Shown: one piece after another, positions 1-10,659 of the stretch
Position numbering within the stretch: the stretch's first letter is position 1
How the letters are laid out: every line of letters starts with the position of its first letter
Notes under the pieces: model-generated
Told to the model about the DNA's origin: nothing
Seen by the model: only the letters and a program-made list of their open reading frames with translations
The model's database searches: none
Source: Fagopyrum homotropicum
Lineage: Eukaryota; Streptophyta; Magnoliopsida; Caryophyllales; Polygonaceae
Reading direction: 5' to 3'
DNA length: 64,000 nucleotides
Assembly (NCBI GenBank): GCA_033239125.1
Contig: BSWB01000005.1
Coordinates: 145,820,494-145,884,493, forward strand
Program-made: the position numbers and the translations under genes

Positions 1-2091
1 GAAATTAAAACGGATTAAAAGTTGTTTTGCGGAGAAGGCGATGTACCGGATACCTTACTACATCAGAAGTCACTAGCGTTGACGTGGCGCGCATACAATT
101 TTTCTCGGATTAAATATTTTTATTAAATAGTAAATTAAGCCATTAAAATTTTTTTTACTAAACATAAAAAATTAAAACAAATTATCACTAAACACGGTTA
201 AACATTCACAAATCTCAACAACATATTTTTATTTTAACTTTTTTTAATTAAAACATATTATTTATTCGAATAAATAAAAACTTGATCTTATTTTTGTTAA
301 ATAAATTTTTTTTTAAAAATTTTGTAATTAAAACATATTTTTTTCCGAAAAAAATTTAATTAAAAGAGATTTTTTTCCAAAAAAATTAAAACTCGATGTT
401 ATCTTTGTTAAAGAAATCTTTTTTAAAAAAATAAAACAGATTATCACTAAACACGGTTAAACATTCACAAATCTCAACAAAATATATTAATTTTAATTTT
501 TTTTAATTAAAACATATTTTTTATTCGAATAAATAAAAACCTGATCTTATTTTTGTTAAATAAATCTTTTTTAAAAACTTTTGTAATTAAAACAGATTTG
601 TTTCCAAAAAAATAAAAACTCGATGTTATCTTTGGTAAGGAAATCTTTTTTAAAAAACAAAATAATTAAAAACTCGATGTTATCTTGGGTAAGGGGTTAT
701 CTAGCCCAATACCCTATTTATATATCGATTGTTGAGGATTTATTTCACTTCCTATACTGCGCTTATTTGCATCCTCCACACTCCACCTGATCATCGTTAT
801 TGCCAGGCTCTTGCTCATCAACAAGATCGTCTTCATCAACTGATTTTTTTCGACTGCCGATCGTTTACGTGGTAAGCTTCGAAATTTCTCACCGTTGGTT
901 TTAACTGTTTCTTTTTTGCCACAGTTTCAAATGGTAGAAATTCTTTTACGTGGTTATTTCTCTCACCTGTTCTTATTTGTGAAGTAGTTTTATTTGAAGC
1001 AATTTTTTTGAATACAGTTTAGTCGATCTATCAGCTTCTTTGGTTTTACCTTTTTGAACAAGTTTCAGCCAATTTGGTTATATCTCTCACCTGTTCTTAT
1101 TTTGAAAGCATGTGTTTATTTTAATTTTTTCTGAAAAAACAATAGATTGAGGATTTTGACACAAATTAAACAGAATTTCAAGTAGTCTTATTTTGAAATC
1201 TCTTATATAAAAATTATTAGTTAACAAGATATAGTGTAGATTAAACATAATGCGATAAATAAATTCAAGATTCCCTAACAAACATGATCTGGAAAAAATA
1301 ATTTTGATAAGGTCTCAATAATACCCATACACTGCTGCATATGTACGGGTCATTAACCCTAATTCAACTCTGAGGATTTTAAAGCTTCTTTATATCATTT
1401 GATTTGTTATTAATTTTGCTTTTGTGATTTTAAAAATTCAATTTATTTTGAAATATAGTATTATTCATTTTCTAAAGATTTGTCCTTTTTTTGGCATATC
1501 AAGAGAAAGATTGTATCATGTAATTAACACGATATTGTAGCATCTATAGTCCCAATTTTGTGCCTAAAATGGAGTTTTATTCAAAAATATGAACAAAGAT
1601 ATACCCGATTCAATACTAAAAAATGGTTACAAAAATATATTCTAGAGTCTAGAGGCTAGACGTAGGTAAACTTAAACAAATTTTTTTATTTTAGTTAACA
1701 TGTCAAGATTTTATTCGAGCAAATATTTTGATGATCTTGTATTATCTTCAAAAATTTTTAATAATTAATAAAAGGTAATAAATTTTGGTTAGTAAATTTT
1801 GTTAATATTTTTTTTCCTAATGATGGGTTTGACACAATTAATATTGGTGTTAGAATAATTTTAAATTGTTTGTACATTATGCTTTTAATTTTTTTTTTTG
1901 TTGGTCGTGTAAATGTATTGCTTGATAACATAATAGTGAATCTTTTAGTGAAAAACTACTATTCTATTTTCTATTTAACAAAAGTGTTAGAATAATTTTA
2001 AAATTTATTATATTCCGTATCTTAACCTTGAAAACCCTAACTAGCTATCAAATTACTGCTCAGACCTGATTCAAGCTATTCTTCATCTTCA
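1..2091 (+). repeat. Upstream block of composite unit 1 (promoter, 5' UTR, leader intron)
   Basis: AT-rich DNA that matches 17202-18956 nearly base for base apart from small indels; its first bases also recur at about 58184. Within it, roughly 175-436 and 437-650 are a tandem duplication with a 262-bp offset, present only once in the 17-kb copy. A TATA-like box, a 5' UTR-like pyrimidine-rich stretch (740-870) and a good splice donor (GTAAGC at 872) precede the RNase H-like ORF. A possible acceptor is the CAG at 2061-2063, giving a leader intron of about 1.2 kb. The acceptor is inferred and is not conserved in unit 3. Confidence 0.6.
715..725 (+). promoter_or_regulatory. Candidate TATA box of RNase H-like unit 1
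   Basis: TATTTATATAT lies about 25-50 bp ahead of a pyrimidine-rich leader and aligns with TATTTATAAAT at 17687-17697 in the other full-length copy. The placement suits a plant core promoter. There is no evidence here that it is active. Confidence 0.35.
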
Positions 2092-2718
2092 ATGGCGTCT
2101 CATATGTATGTTCCTGAGCAACTAGTGGAATGGAAGCCGCCTGCAAAAGGAGTCATGAAACTGAACTGCGACGGCGGTGTATCGCGAGTCCGAGGGTGTG
2201 CAGTCGGAGCGGGCATCTTCCGTGACCACCAAGGCACGCCTCTTTTCTCCTACGCTTCCTCCGACCCTGGAAAGATGGGTCACACCTCCTACCAAGCTGA
2301 GGCTCGCGCTCTGTGTATGGGTCTCGACATCGCCTTGAGACTCGGAATCCATAGTCTTTGGATAGAGACAGATGCTAAACTTCTGGTCGATGTGCTGCGT
2401 TCTGGAAGGCCTAATTTTTGGTACGAAGATGACGTCATTGCATTCATCAGAGTTCTTATGACACGCTTCCCGGAACAACAATTTATGTTGACGCATATAT
2501 ACCGCGAGGGTAATATGGCTGCCGATTCGCTCGTACGAGCGATGCGGGATGATGCTTCCATGGCGGATGATATTAGATGGGGACGCGATGACGGATTGCC
2601 CAGCAAAGTAGCGTCCATCATCGACAGGGAACGCACCGGATATACTTACATCAGGAATAGCTGCTACATTCCGCGTCCCAAAGATTGCTACTTCCCTCCT
2701 TCGATTTCTCAAATTTGA
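2092..2718 (+). CDS. RNase H-like (RVT_3 type) protein, copy 1
   Basis: An open frame of 208 codons starting at ATG in the context TTCAATGGC, shared by all five copies. It encodes one RNase H fold of the type found in plant non-LTR retrotransposon remnants (RVT_3 family). The acidic catalytic set is visible: D27 in LNCDGG, E70 in YQAEARAL, D94 in IETDAKLL and D145 in NMAADSL, together with the family hallmark RDHQG and the REGN motif near the C-terminus. There is no reverse transcriptase or targeting signal. A stand-alone domain of this length is typical of domesticated or orphan RNase H ORFs. It is followed by an AT-rich 3' region and, in units 2 and 4, by DDM1 exon fragments. The intact tetrad suggests possible nuclease competence; expression is unknown. 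Confidence 0.75.
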   Translation: MASHMYVPEQLVEWKPPAKGVMKLNCDGGVSRVRGCAVGAGIFRDHQGTPLFSYASSDPGKMGHTSYQAEARALCMGLDIALRLGIHSLWIETDAKLLVDVLRSGRPNFWYEDDVIAFIRVLMTRFPEQQFMLTHIYREGNMAADSLVRAMRDDASMADDIRWGRDDGLPSKVASIIDRERTGYTYIRNSCYIPRPKDCYFPPSISQI

Positions 2719-2824
2719 ATCTTTTAGATTACATAAATCAATTAGTGTTGATTATGTAAAAATTGTTGTTATGGTATGTTTTGGTTTTACAATGTATATG
2801 TATATCTGTATTGATACAGTATAG

Positions 2825-3899
2825 TAATGAATTTATTTGAAGCAATTTTTTTTAATACAGTTTAGTCGATCTATCAGCTTCTTTGGTTTTACCTTTTTGA
2901 ATCAGTTTACATAGATTGCACAAGTTTCAGCCGCCAGTTCGGTTATATCTCACCTGTTCTTATTTTGAAAGCATTAAACAGAATTTCAAGTAGTCTTATT
3001 TTGAAATCTCTTATATAAAAATTATTAGTTGAATTAAGGAGATCACGATATATACCATAACAAGATATAGTATACACTGCTACATATCATATGTACGGGT
3101 CATTAACCCTAATTCAACTCTGAGATTTTACAGCTTCTTTATATCATTTGATTTGTTATTAATTTTGCTTTTGTGATTTTAAAAATTCGATTTATTTTAT
3201 AGTATTATCCATTTTCTAAAGATTTGTCCTTTTTTTGGCATATCAAGAGAAAGATTGTATCATGTAATTAACACGTTATTGTAGCATCTATAGTCCCAAT
3301 TTTGTGCCTAAAATGGAGTTTAATTCAAAAATATGAAAATAGATATACCCGATTCAATACTAAAAAATGGTTACAAAAATATATTCTAGACGTAGATAAA
3401 CTTAAACAATTTTTTTTATTTTAGTTAACATGTCAAGATTTTATTCAAGCAAATATTTTGATGATCTTATATTATCTTCAAAAAATTTTAATAATTAATA
3501 AAAGGTAATAAAGTTTGGTTAGTAGATTTTGTTAATATTTTTTTTTGGCTTAACACAATTAATATTGGTGTTAGAATAATTTTAAATTGTTTGTTCGTTA
3601 TGCTTTTAATATTTATATTATTTTTTAATTATTTAATCAGTTAAGATAGATTTAATTAGTTTGCAGGATTCCTAAAATATAGTAAGATTAAAACTTTAAA
3701 ATATAAATCCGTGTAATTTAAAATTTGTTTTATTCCGTATCTGAATAAAAATATATTTTGTTAATTGATGAGCAATTTATATTTATTGTGATATTTCATA
3801 TATGGAAACTTCTATCCATTAACTTTAAATTCGTTAATGCATTATCTATCGATTCCGGCCACAAATCCTAACTAGCTATCAAACTATCCTCCATCTTCA
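2825..3899 (+). repeat. Upstream block of composite unit 2 (5'-truncated duplicate)
   Basis: After unit 1 the sequence jumps back into the leader-intron region: 2830 onward matches about 985 onward in unit 1 (the TTTGAAGCAATTTTT stretch), so unit 2 is a tandem duplicate lacking the TATA box. The junction has only a few bases (TTTA) in common. The last 300 bp (about 3600-3899) resemble the leaders of units 3 and 5 rather than that of unit 1. Confidence 0.6.
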
Positions 3900-4503
3900 A
3901 TGGCGTGTCACATGTATGTTCCTGAGCAACTAGTGGAGTGGAAGCCGCCTGCAAAAGGAGTTATGAAACTAAACTGCGACGGCGGTGTATCGCGAGTCCG
4001 AGGGTGTGCAGTCGGAGCGGGCATCTTCCGTGACCACCAAGGCACGCCTATTTTCTCCTACGCTTCCTCCGACCCTGGAAAGATGGGTCACACCTCCTAC
4101 CAAGCCGAGACTCGTGCTTTGTGTATGGGTCTCGACATCGCCTTGAGACTTGGAATCCATAGCCTTTGGATAGAGACAGATGCTAAACTTCTGGTCGATG
4201 TGCTGCGTTCTGGAAGGCCTAATTTTTTGTACGAAGATGACGTCATTGCATTCATCAGAGTTCTTATGACTCGCTTCCCGGAACAACAATTTATGTTGAC
4301 GCATATATACCGCGAGGGTAATATGGCTGCCGATTCGCTCGTATGAGCTATGCGGAATGATGCTTCCATGGCGGAAGATATTAGATGGGGACGCGTTGAC
4401 GGATTGCCCAACAAAGTAGCGTCCATCATCGACAGGGAACGCACTGGATATACTTACATAGATGCTACATTCCGCGTCCCAAAGATTGCTACTTCTCTCC
4501 TTC
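3900..4503 (+). pseudogene. RNase H-like protein, copy 2, with premature stop
   Basis: The first 148 codons follow copy 1 closely, including D27, E70, D94 and the NMAADSL aspartate. An Arg codon (CGA) has then become TGA at 4344-4346. The same frame resumes for about 50 codons and finally differs at the C-terminus, where copy 1 has about ten extra bases (near 4460). The truncated product would still contain the complete RNase H core, so residual function is conceivable, but the stop and shifted tail point to decay. Confidence 0.7.
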
Positions 4504-4869
4504 GATTTCTCAAATTTGAATTTTTTAGATTACATAAATCAATTAGTGTTGATTATGTAAAAATTGTTGTTATGGTATGTTTTGGTTTTACAATGTATAT
4601 GTATATCTGTATTGATACAGTATAGTAATGAATTTACTCTTTGTGCAGCACTTTGCACTGCTTCTGTTTTGGTATTTTGGTATTTATGCTTCTGTTTTGT
4701 TTGTTGTAATATATGCAATTGAAGATGTCAACAAGTAGACTGTAGTCTCTTAACGTGATATAGTTTAGCATTAGACTCACAACTGTATAACTGTGGAGAA
4801 GCTTTGTTGTTTAATTTACTCCTAAATACGCAAATACTTGCTCAATTCAATGACACTTTTTACTTTGCC

Positions 4870-5400
4870 AAGTTTGCACCCTCAATGAATGAATTACGGA
4901 AGAAGCATATGCCTAGAACCATTGGAACCAAATTTCCCATTGTTATCACGTCCTATGAGGTTGTCTTACACGATGCTAATTAAGAAACACCTCAGGCACT
5001 ACATGAAAATATATTGTGGTAACGTTTAATTAGACTGTAGAATGTTGTATTTTAGGATAAATCTAATTCGACTTGTTTAATGGTTTCACTGACCACTTTT
5101 TTGCAATTATATCTTGAAGGGCCACCGTTTGAAGAACTCTAAGTGCTTCGTTTGAAGCTTTTGCCCACTGAAAACAAGCTTATGTTAACTGGGACGCCGC
5201 TGCAGAACAACTTAGCAGAGTTGTGGTCTCTGTTGATTTTAATTTTGCTAGACATATTTTCATCACATGAAGAATTTGAATCTTGGTATATTGGGCTTTC
5301 TTTGATTCTATTCTTTTTATTTTTATATTATTGATAGGATCAACATTGTTTTGATGATATTGATATTACTTTGTTGTGGTCTCTGTTAATTTTGTAATAA
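4870..5400 (+). pseudogene. DDM1: DDM1 (SNF2 chromatin remodeller) exon fragments, copy D1
   Basis: Two exon-like pieces of the SNF2 ATPase DDM1, which in plants maintains DNA methylation over transposons. The first (about 4870-5000) reads FAPSMN, then KKHMPRTIG, then PIVITSYEVVL, and is interrupted by a TAA. The second (about 5119-5285) contains GHRLKNSKC, a frame break, then NKLMLTGTPLQNN (SNF2 motif III) and SSHEEFESW, followed by a GT donor. The codons for the residues between FAPSMN and ELRKKH are missing. Intron remnants are retained, so it was captured as genomic DNA. Same strand as the RNase H-like ORF. Assignment to DDM1 rather than another SNF2 protein rests on the ILLDIFSSHEEFESW context. 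Confidence 0.75.
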
Positions 5401-5454
5401 AAATTGTTCAACTTATTATAAAGAAAAATCTCAAAAAGTAAAATGGAAAGGAAA

Positions 5455-5462
<8 letters not shown>

Positions 5463-5517
<55 letters not shown>
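5463..5517. repeat. (AT)n microsatellite
   Basis: About 55 bp of uninterrupted AT dinucleotide sits exactly at the junction between the end of DDM1 copy D1 and the start of the next RNase H-like unit. Copy D3 continues past the equivalent point (about 8439) into unrelated sequence, so the junction and the repeat coincide. Confidence 0.9.
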
Positions 5518-5521
<4 letters not shown>

Positions 5522-5856
5522 CACATCCGTGCAATTTATATTACTTTTTAATTATTTAATCAGTTAAAGTAGATTTAATTAGTTTGCAAGATTCCTAAAA
5601 TATAGTAAGATTAAAATTTTGAAATATAAATCCGTGGAATTTAAAATTTGTTATATTTCGTATCTTTAAGAAAAATATATTTTGTTACCTGACGAGAAAT
5701 TTAGATTTATTGTGATATTTCATATATGGAAACTTCTATCCATTAACTTTCAAACTTATAAATTCGTTAATACATTATCTATCGGTTCACGAAACAAACC
5801 CTAACTAGCTATCAAACTACTTCTCGATACCTGATTCAAGCTATCCTCCATCTTCA

Positions 5857-6250
5857 ATGGCGTCTGACGTGTATGTTCCTGCGCAACTAGTGGAGTGGAA
5901 GCCGCCTGCAAAAGGAGTCATGAAACTGAAATGCGACGGCGGTGTATCGCGAGTCCGAGGGTGTGCAGTCGGAGCGGGCATCTTCCGTGACCACCAAGGC
6001 ACGCCTCTGTTTTCCTACGCTTGCTCCGACCTTGTAAAGATGGGTCACACCTCCTACCAAGCCGAGGCTCGCGCTCTGTGTATGGGGCTCGACATCGCCT
6101 TGAGTCTCGGAGTCCGCCTTTGGGTAGTGGATAGAGACACATGCTAAACTTCTGGTCGATGTGCTGCGTTCGGGAAGACCCAATCTTTGTGTCGATTATG
6201 TAAAAGTTGTTGTTATAATATGTTGTGGTTTTACGATGTATATGTATATC
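5857..6250 (+). pseudogene. RNase H-like protein, copy 3 (internally deleted)
   Basis: Starts at the conserved ATG and keeps D27 and E70, but the frame breaks near codon 87, where the shared GIHSLWIETD stretch reads GVRLWVVDRD. After the codons for RSGRPNL the sequence jumps straight into the 3' untranslated region (GTCGATTATG), deleting about 330 bp that encode the C-terminal half. Copy 5 at 48857 has the same deletion. The leader 5518-5856 matches 48510-48856. Downstream, a 28-bp stretch (GTGAAAAAGCTTTGTTGTTT and on) is tandemly duplicated at about 6427-6482. Confidence 0.7.
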
Positions 6251-6534
6251 TGTATTGATACAGTATAGTAATGAATTTACTCTTTGTGCAACACTTTGCA
6301 CTGCTTCTGTTTTGGTATTTATGCTTCTGTTTTGTTTGCTGTAATATATGCAATTGAAGCTGTCAACAAGTAAACTGTAATCTCTTAACGTGATATAGTT
6401 CAGCATTAGACTCACAACTGTATAACTGTGAAAAAGCTTTGTTGTTTAATTTACTGTGAAAAAGCTTTGTTGTTTAATTTACTCCCTATCATGATCTAAT
6501 ATCTCTTGATTGAAATAGGCAAATACTTGCTCAA

Positions 6535-7295
6535 TTCAAGGATACTTCTTACTTTGCCAGGTTTGCACCCTCAATGAATGCAATAATATATCATTGCCCT
6601 AAAGACGAAAGGGTAGTGTGAGTATAGTGATATTTTTTGCCTGACATATTGATATTACTGTTAGCAGAGCTTAGGGCTGATCATAGGTCCAAAATCGAAC
6701 CGAACCGCTAAAAACCGAACCAAACCGAAAACCGATTTTTCAAAAACCTTGGACCGAAAACCGAAGTATAAAAGTAGGTTCGGTTTCGGTTTGGACCGAA
6801 AACCGAAAACTTGAAATATGCGAACCTAAAACCGAACCGATTATGTCGGTTTCGGTTCGGTTTCGGTTTTGGACCTAAATGAACCTAAAATTAAAACTAA
6901 AAAATCTCAATAATATAACAATATAATAAAATTTTCAATTCTATAATAATTTTAGTATAAAGAGTTGAAACCTAAAAAAATAACAATTTCATTTAAGCAC
7001 CAAGTACTAATTAAAACTGCCACACCTAAAAATAACAATTCTATAATAATTTTTTTATTAAATGAAATTCGATTTTCGGTTTTTTCGGTTTTGGACCGAA
7101 ACCGAAATTATAAAAAACACGGACCGAAGACCGAACCTAAATTGTCGGTTTAGGTTCGGTCCGGACTGAAATTCCTCGGTTCGTTTCGGTTCAGGTGAAC
7201 CGAACCGATCTTGCTCAGCCCTAGCAGAGCTGTGGTCTCTGTTGAATTTTATTTTGCCTGACATATTCTCATTACATGAAGAATTTGAATCGTGG
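6535..7295 (+). pseudogene. DDM1: DDM1 exon fragments, copy D2, split by a MITE
   Basis: The left part (about 6558-6615) reads FAPSMNAIIYH, including codons that copies D1 and D4 lack. The right part (7224-7290) reads AELWSLLNFILPDIFSLHEEFESW, closest of all copies to the expected DDM1 exon (it keeps the FILPDIF proline). The two parts are separated by the hAT-type MITE at 6672-7223, whose removal rejoins AGCAGAGCT to GTGGTCTCT in frame. The exon encoding the region around motif III is otherwise missing on the left. Confidence 0.7.
6672..7223. mobile_element. hAT-type MITE with 8-bp TSD
   Basis: A 552-bp element bounded by terminal inverted repeats TAGGGCTGA and TCAGCCCTA and flanked by a perfect 8-bp duplication GCAGAGCT (6664-6671 and 7224-7231). 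An 8-bp TSD with YAGGG termini is the signature of hAT superfamily MITEs. The interior is built from CCGAACCGAAAC-like motifs on the left and their complements on the right, so the whole element can fold back. It has no coding capacity. It interrupts a DDM1 fragment. Confidence 0.85.
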
Positions 7296-7299
7296 TATT

Positions 7300-8121
7300 T
7301 TTTTATTTTTATATTATCGATACCATCAGCATTGTTTTCATCCCATCTCTATACTTGAACTCGGTTAGACCAACACAACAGACTCTCCTGCACCTATTTA
7401 TGTCTGGTAACCCACATGAAACTTCCACCCGTCTCTCTCTTAAAAAGACTCTCTCAGTGTTATTAATCCATGCTAGCATCAAGAACACTCACCAACAGAA
7501 CAACCCACATGAACCTTTGCAAAACCGTACCAACCCATACCCTTGCTAGACCCGCAACCCTCACACGTCCAGCAAAACACCCCTACTCAATCCTACAAAC
7601 TTCACAAAGACGAGAGACTTACGATTCAACTAGGGGTTGTAACGTTCAGGATAAAAAGGTTCGACTCGATATCGGCAGCCGAGTTTCGCACTCGCTTACT
7701 GGTTAGACGTCGACGGTGAAGGGCGGTGAAACCTCGCGCTCGTCGGTGAAGGCGGTTGCAGCCTCGCGCTCGACACTAGACAACTGGGTAGCAAGCTTGA
7801 TTACGGCGGGGCGAAGAAAAGGACATCAACTATGGCCGGTTAAAGAGAGATACCTGATCACCGGTGGGTGTGGATTGATACCGGAGGAAACGTTATTGCA
7901 GTATCTGCAAATCACCGATGCGGTTGGACGAATTCGGCTGCAAACCTAGGCGTGGTATGTGCAATCCAAATCATCTGCGTGTGAGTTGCTGGAAAAAAAA
8001 AAAAGAAAGGTTTCTTCCACTGTTGGACCGGCCGGCCTGCCAAGGAAAGAAGGAAGAAAAGTGGGCCGGCTGTCTTCAAAAAGAAAAGAAAAAGAAAATT
8101 ATAAAGAAAGGTTTCTTCCAC
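7300..8121. other. Unassigned insert between DDM1 fragments D2 and D3
   Basis: About 820 bp of more balanced base composition than its surroundings. I recognise no protein in any frame. A 29-bp motif (CGGTGAAGG and CTCGCGCTCG) occurs twice at about 7717-7773. The right end is rich in AAGAAAG and reads GGTTTCTTCCA twice (8009 and 8110) before joining the DDM1 exon at CTCTAAGTGC. Its origin is unknown. Confidence 0.4.
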
Positions 8122-8440
8122 TCTAAGTGCTTCGTTTGAAGCTTTTGCCCACTGAAAACAAGCTTCTGTTAACTGGGACGCCGCTGCAGAACAACTTAGC
8201 AGAGTTGTGGTCTCTGTTGATTTTTATTTTGCTAGACATATTTTCATCACATGAAGAATTTGAATCTTGGTATATTGGGCTTTCTTTGATTCTATTCTTT
8301 TTATTTTTATATTATTGATAGGATCAACATTGTTTTGATGATATTGATATTACTTTGTTGTGGTCTCTGTTAATTTTGTAATAAAAATTGTTCAACTTAT
8401 TATAAAGAAAAATCTCAAAAAGTAAAATGGAAAGGAAAAT
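8122..8440 (+). pseudogene. DDM1: DDM1 exon fragment, copy D3
   Basis: The motif-III exon piece only, almost identical to the second half of D1 (5138-5450) and to D4: LLPTENKLLLTGTPLQNN, then SSHEEFESW and the GT donor, followed by the same intron start and the same inserted TTGTTGTGGTCTCTG stretch as D1. The 5' exon is absent. It ends where D1 meets the AT microsatellite. Confidence 0.75.
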
Positions 8441-9084
8441 AGATTTGATAGGTGATTTGCGATTTGGAGAAGAGGAAAGGAGAGAAGATAAACTTTACCT
8501 AAATTTTGGTAAAAAAAGGTAATTTATTTAAGTAATAAATAAAAATGATATAAAGGACCCACTAATTTCATCACCAACAAATACGTTAATTGAAATTGGA
8601 AAGAAAGATATTTACAATTTTTTTATTAATATATATTAAAAGAAAAGTAGTCACCCATAGTATGTACAATTTTAATATACTACTAAAGTATTATATTTAA
8701 AAAAAATAAAGAAACAAAATCTATTATTTACAATTTTTTTTATTTAAAAAAATATATTAATTGATAGAACTTAAATATATGTATAACTATATATATATAT
8801 AAAGTTATTTTGGTATAACTTTATTATAAAATAATAATTCTATTAGTATAATTTAACTATGTTTATGTATATGTGTAGATATATAAAAAGACATGTTTGG
8901 TAAGTAGATAAATATAACTTCTATTATAGGATAATTATACTGGACATTGTTCAGGTACGGTTCAATTAATGCGGTACGTGCGGCTGAATGTAGAGCCGAC
9001 ACGTGTCCTTAAAAAAAACTTCAGAAATGATCATTTTTTTTTTTCCAGAAATGATATTTTTTTTCTTCCTTCCTTTAAAAACAA
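8441..9084. other. AT-rich spacer with a TIR-like end
   Basis: No gene seen. At about 8947-9007 the stretch TGTTCAGGTACGG ... GACACGTGTCC resembles, in inverse complement, the stretch at about 49730-49795 (GGACACGTGTCGACTGC ... CTTGAACA). Both lie next to the same kind of ATGAACTAT array, so these may be opposite termini of one transposon family. No target duplication was found. Confidence 0.3.
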
Positions 9085-9510
9085 ATAAAAATGTTTTTGA
9101 ACTACCATGTTATAAATTCTGCACTATTTTCTTAAAAACTTTGAACTATTCTCATATAATTCATGAACTATTACTTTTTAATATATTATATCAAATTATT
9201 TATAAATTAATCGTTTATATGTTATGAACTATTCAATTATAATTCATGAACTATGAATTTATAAGTTATGCACTATCCTTTATAAATTTTGCAGTATCAA
9301 CTATTATTTTATAATTCATGAACTATCATTTTATAAGTTATGCACTATACTTTATAAATTTTGCACTATGAACTATTCTACTATAATTTATGAACTATGC
9401 TTTTATAAATTAATCGTTTATATGTTATGAACTATTCAATTATAATTCATGAACTATCATTTTATAAGTTATGCACTATCCTTTATAAATTTTGCACTAT
9501 CAATTATTGA
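9085..9510. repeat. AT-rich degenerate tandem array (ATGAACTAT motif)
   Basis: Irregular tandem units of about 30-75 bp built on ATTCATGAACTAT, TTATAAGTTATGCACTAT and TTTATAAATTTTGCAC. The same array recurs at 49443-49680, and one unit remains at about 11960-11995. The unit length varies and the sequence is too degenerate to be a CRISPR or a simple satellite. It is probably the interior of a decayed non-autonomous transposon. Confidence 0.6.
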
Positions 9511-9744
9511 GAAGATTGGTGAAATAAGGTACTCTTTGTATCTTAGATACAAACTAGGCACCATAATTTTACCAATAAAAAATAAAGATAAATGAGTTGG
9601 ATAACCATTTAAAGAGGAAGAATTTAAAGATTATTGGGCTAATTAGGTAACTAGGCTATTTTTTTTAATTGTACACTAAGTGGGCTTTTTTCAGTTTTCC
9701 AATTAGTATATGTACCCCACTAATATTTTTACCGCTCACACAAC

Positions 9745-10162
9745 CCTAAAATACAAAGTCCTCCCTCTCTTCTCTCCTCTTCCGGTCGCTTTCCTCTGGC
9801 TGCCTCTTCCCCGTTGGAGTACCTGCTGCCGCCTCGCCTGTCGGACATCGCCGGAACAAGGCGCCGCCGCAAGCCCTCGGCCGACCATAGTTTACCCTCT
9901 GTTATCTGTTTCTCTAGTGGCGAGAGCTTGAGGTCCGGATCACATGTTACTAGCGGCGGATTTGGTGGTGGTGAAATTGCTGGTTCTATGGCAACTCCGT
10001 GGTCATTTTTACATTGCTATGAGGTCCAGTCTCCTTCATATTACTCTTTCTGCATCAATGAATTTGGTTCTTACTATTCTCTCTTTTCAATTGTACCTTC
10101 AGTTTCATACCACCCAACTCAAAATCATTCATCACACTGATTGCATTCTGTGCCGATATAGG
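9745..10162 (+). other. GC-rich captured segment in the Pack-MULE
   Basis: Starts with AACCCTAAAATAC and a CT-rich run like a plant 5' UTR, then about 200 bp of GC-rich DNA with overlapping open frames but no recognisable protein. It is followed by an intron-like AT-rich stretch that ends at the AG before the kinase fragment (about 10162). It may be the leader and first exon of the same kinase gene or of a second donor gene; I cannot tell which. Confidence 0.4.
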
Positions 10163-10400
10163 TGATACTCTTCATCCTTTCCTATGTATCACCTCTCGCC
10201 GGAGAAAGCTCCCTGCCGGAGATTCCGGCGACCCTACACCTATTGTTTCAAAGGAAATACAGGAGATCGTCTCCGCTGACCACCACCGATGACTCTTCCG
10301 GAGATCCAGAACGATATGGGGAAAGTAGAGCATAGGGTTGTATTTTCTGATAAGGCTTCTGAGGTCTCCCACTTGGGATGGGGCCGGTGGTATACACTTG
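10163..10400 (+). pseudogene. Receptor-like protein kinase fragment (At1g01540-type)
   Basis: Reads, across two frames, the end of a transmembrane helix (VILFILS), the juxtamembrane segment ITSRRRKLPAG and SKEIQEIVSADHH, then after a frame break EIQNDMGKVEHRVVFSDKAS and EVSHLGWGRWYTL. This is the diagnostic region between the membrane helix and the kinase domain of the plant receptor-like serine/threonine kinases related to Arabidopsis At1g01540. The Ser/Gly-rich spacer normally found before EVSHLGWG is deleted, there are at least two frameshifts and a TGA, and the kinase domain itself is absent. Non-functional cargo of the Pack-MULE. Confidence 0.75.
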
Positions 10401-10535
10401 GGATGGGGGGTGTTTTGTGTTGCCTGGTTTTTTTTTTTGTGGGGGGGGGGAGTTTTGTGTTGCCTGGTTTTGTTTTGTGGGGGGTCGGGGTTGTTCTGGT
10501 TTTTGTGGTTCTGGTTTTCGTTTTGGGGGATCTGT
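10400..10535 (+). repeat. G/T-rich tract with direct repeat
   Basis: Several runs of five to ten G on the plus strand separated by T-rich spacers. The phrase GTTTTGTGTTGCCTGG occurs twice (about 10411 and 10452). The pattern fits a potential G-quadruplex. It lies just downstream of the kinase fragment and may derive from an expanded intron start. Confidence 0.6.
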
Positions 10536-10659
10536 GTTGCAATTTACCAGGTGCACTCGTACGGATGTGCACAGCTCATAATTTGCTTGTTTTGGTTATT
10601 CATTAGCTCGTACGGGAGTAAAATTCTGGTACTCGAATTTGCTTGTGCTTTCTCATGGT

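Noticed and set aside
2122..2712. Minus-strand 196-codon ORF opposite the RNase H-like ORF (also 18987-19577)
   Set aside because: A shadow of the plus-strand ORF: the plus-strand frame carries the catalytic motifs and the minus-strand product is unlike any family.
5340..5534. Minus-strand ORF rich in Ile-Tyr
   Set aside because: It is the translation of the AT microsatellite.
9085..9510. CRISPR-like or regular satellite array
   Set aside because: Unit length and sequence are irregular, spacers are not unique, and the genome is a plant.
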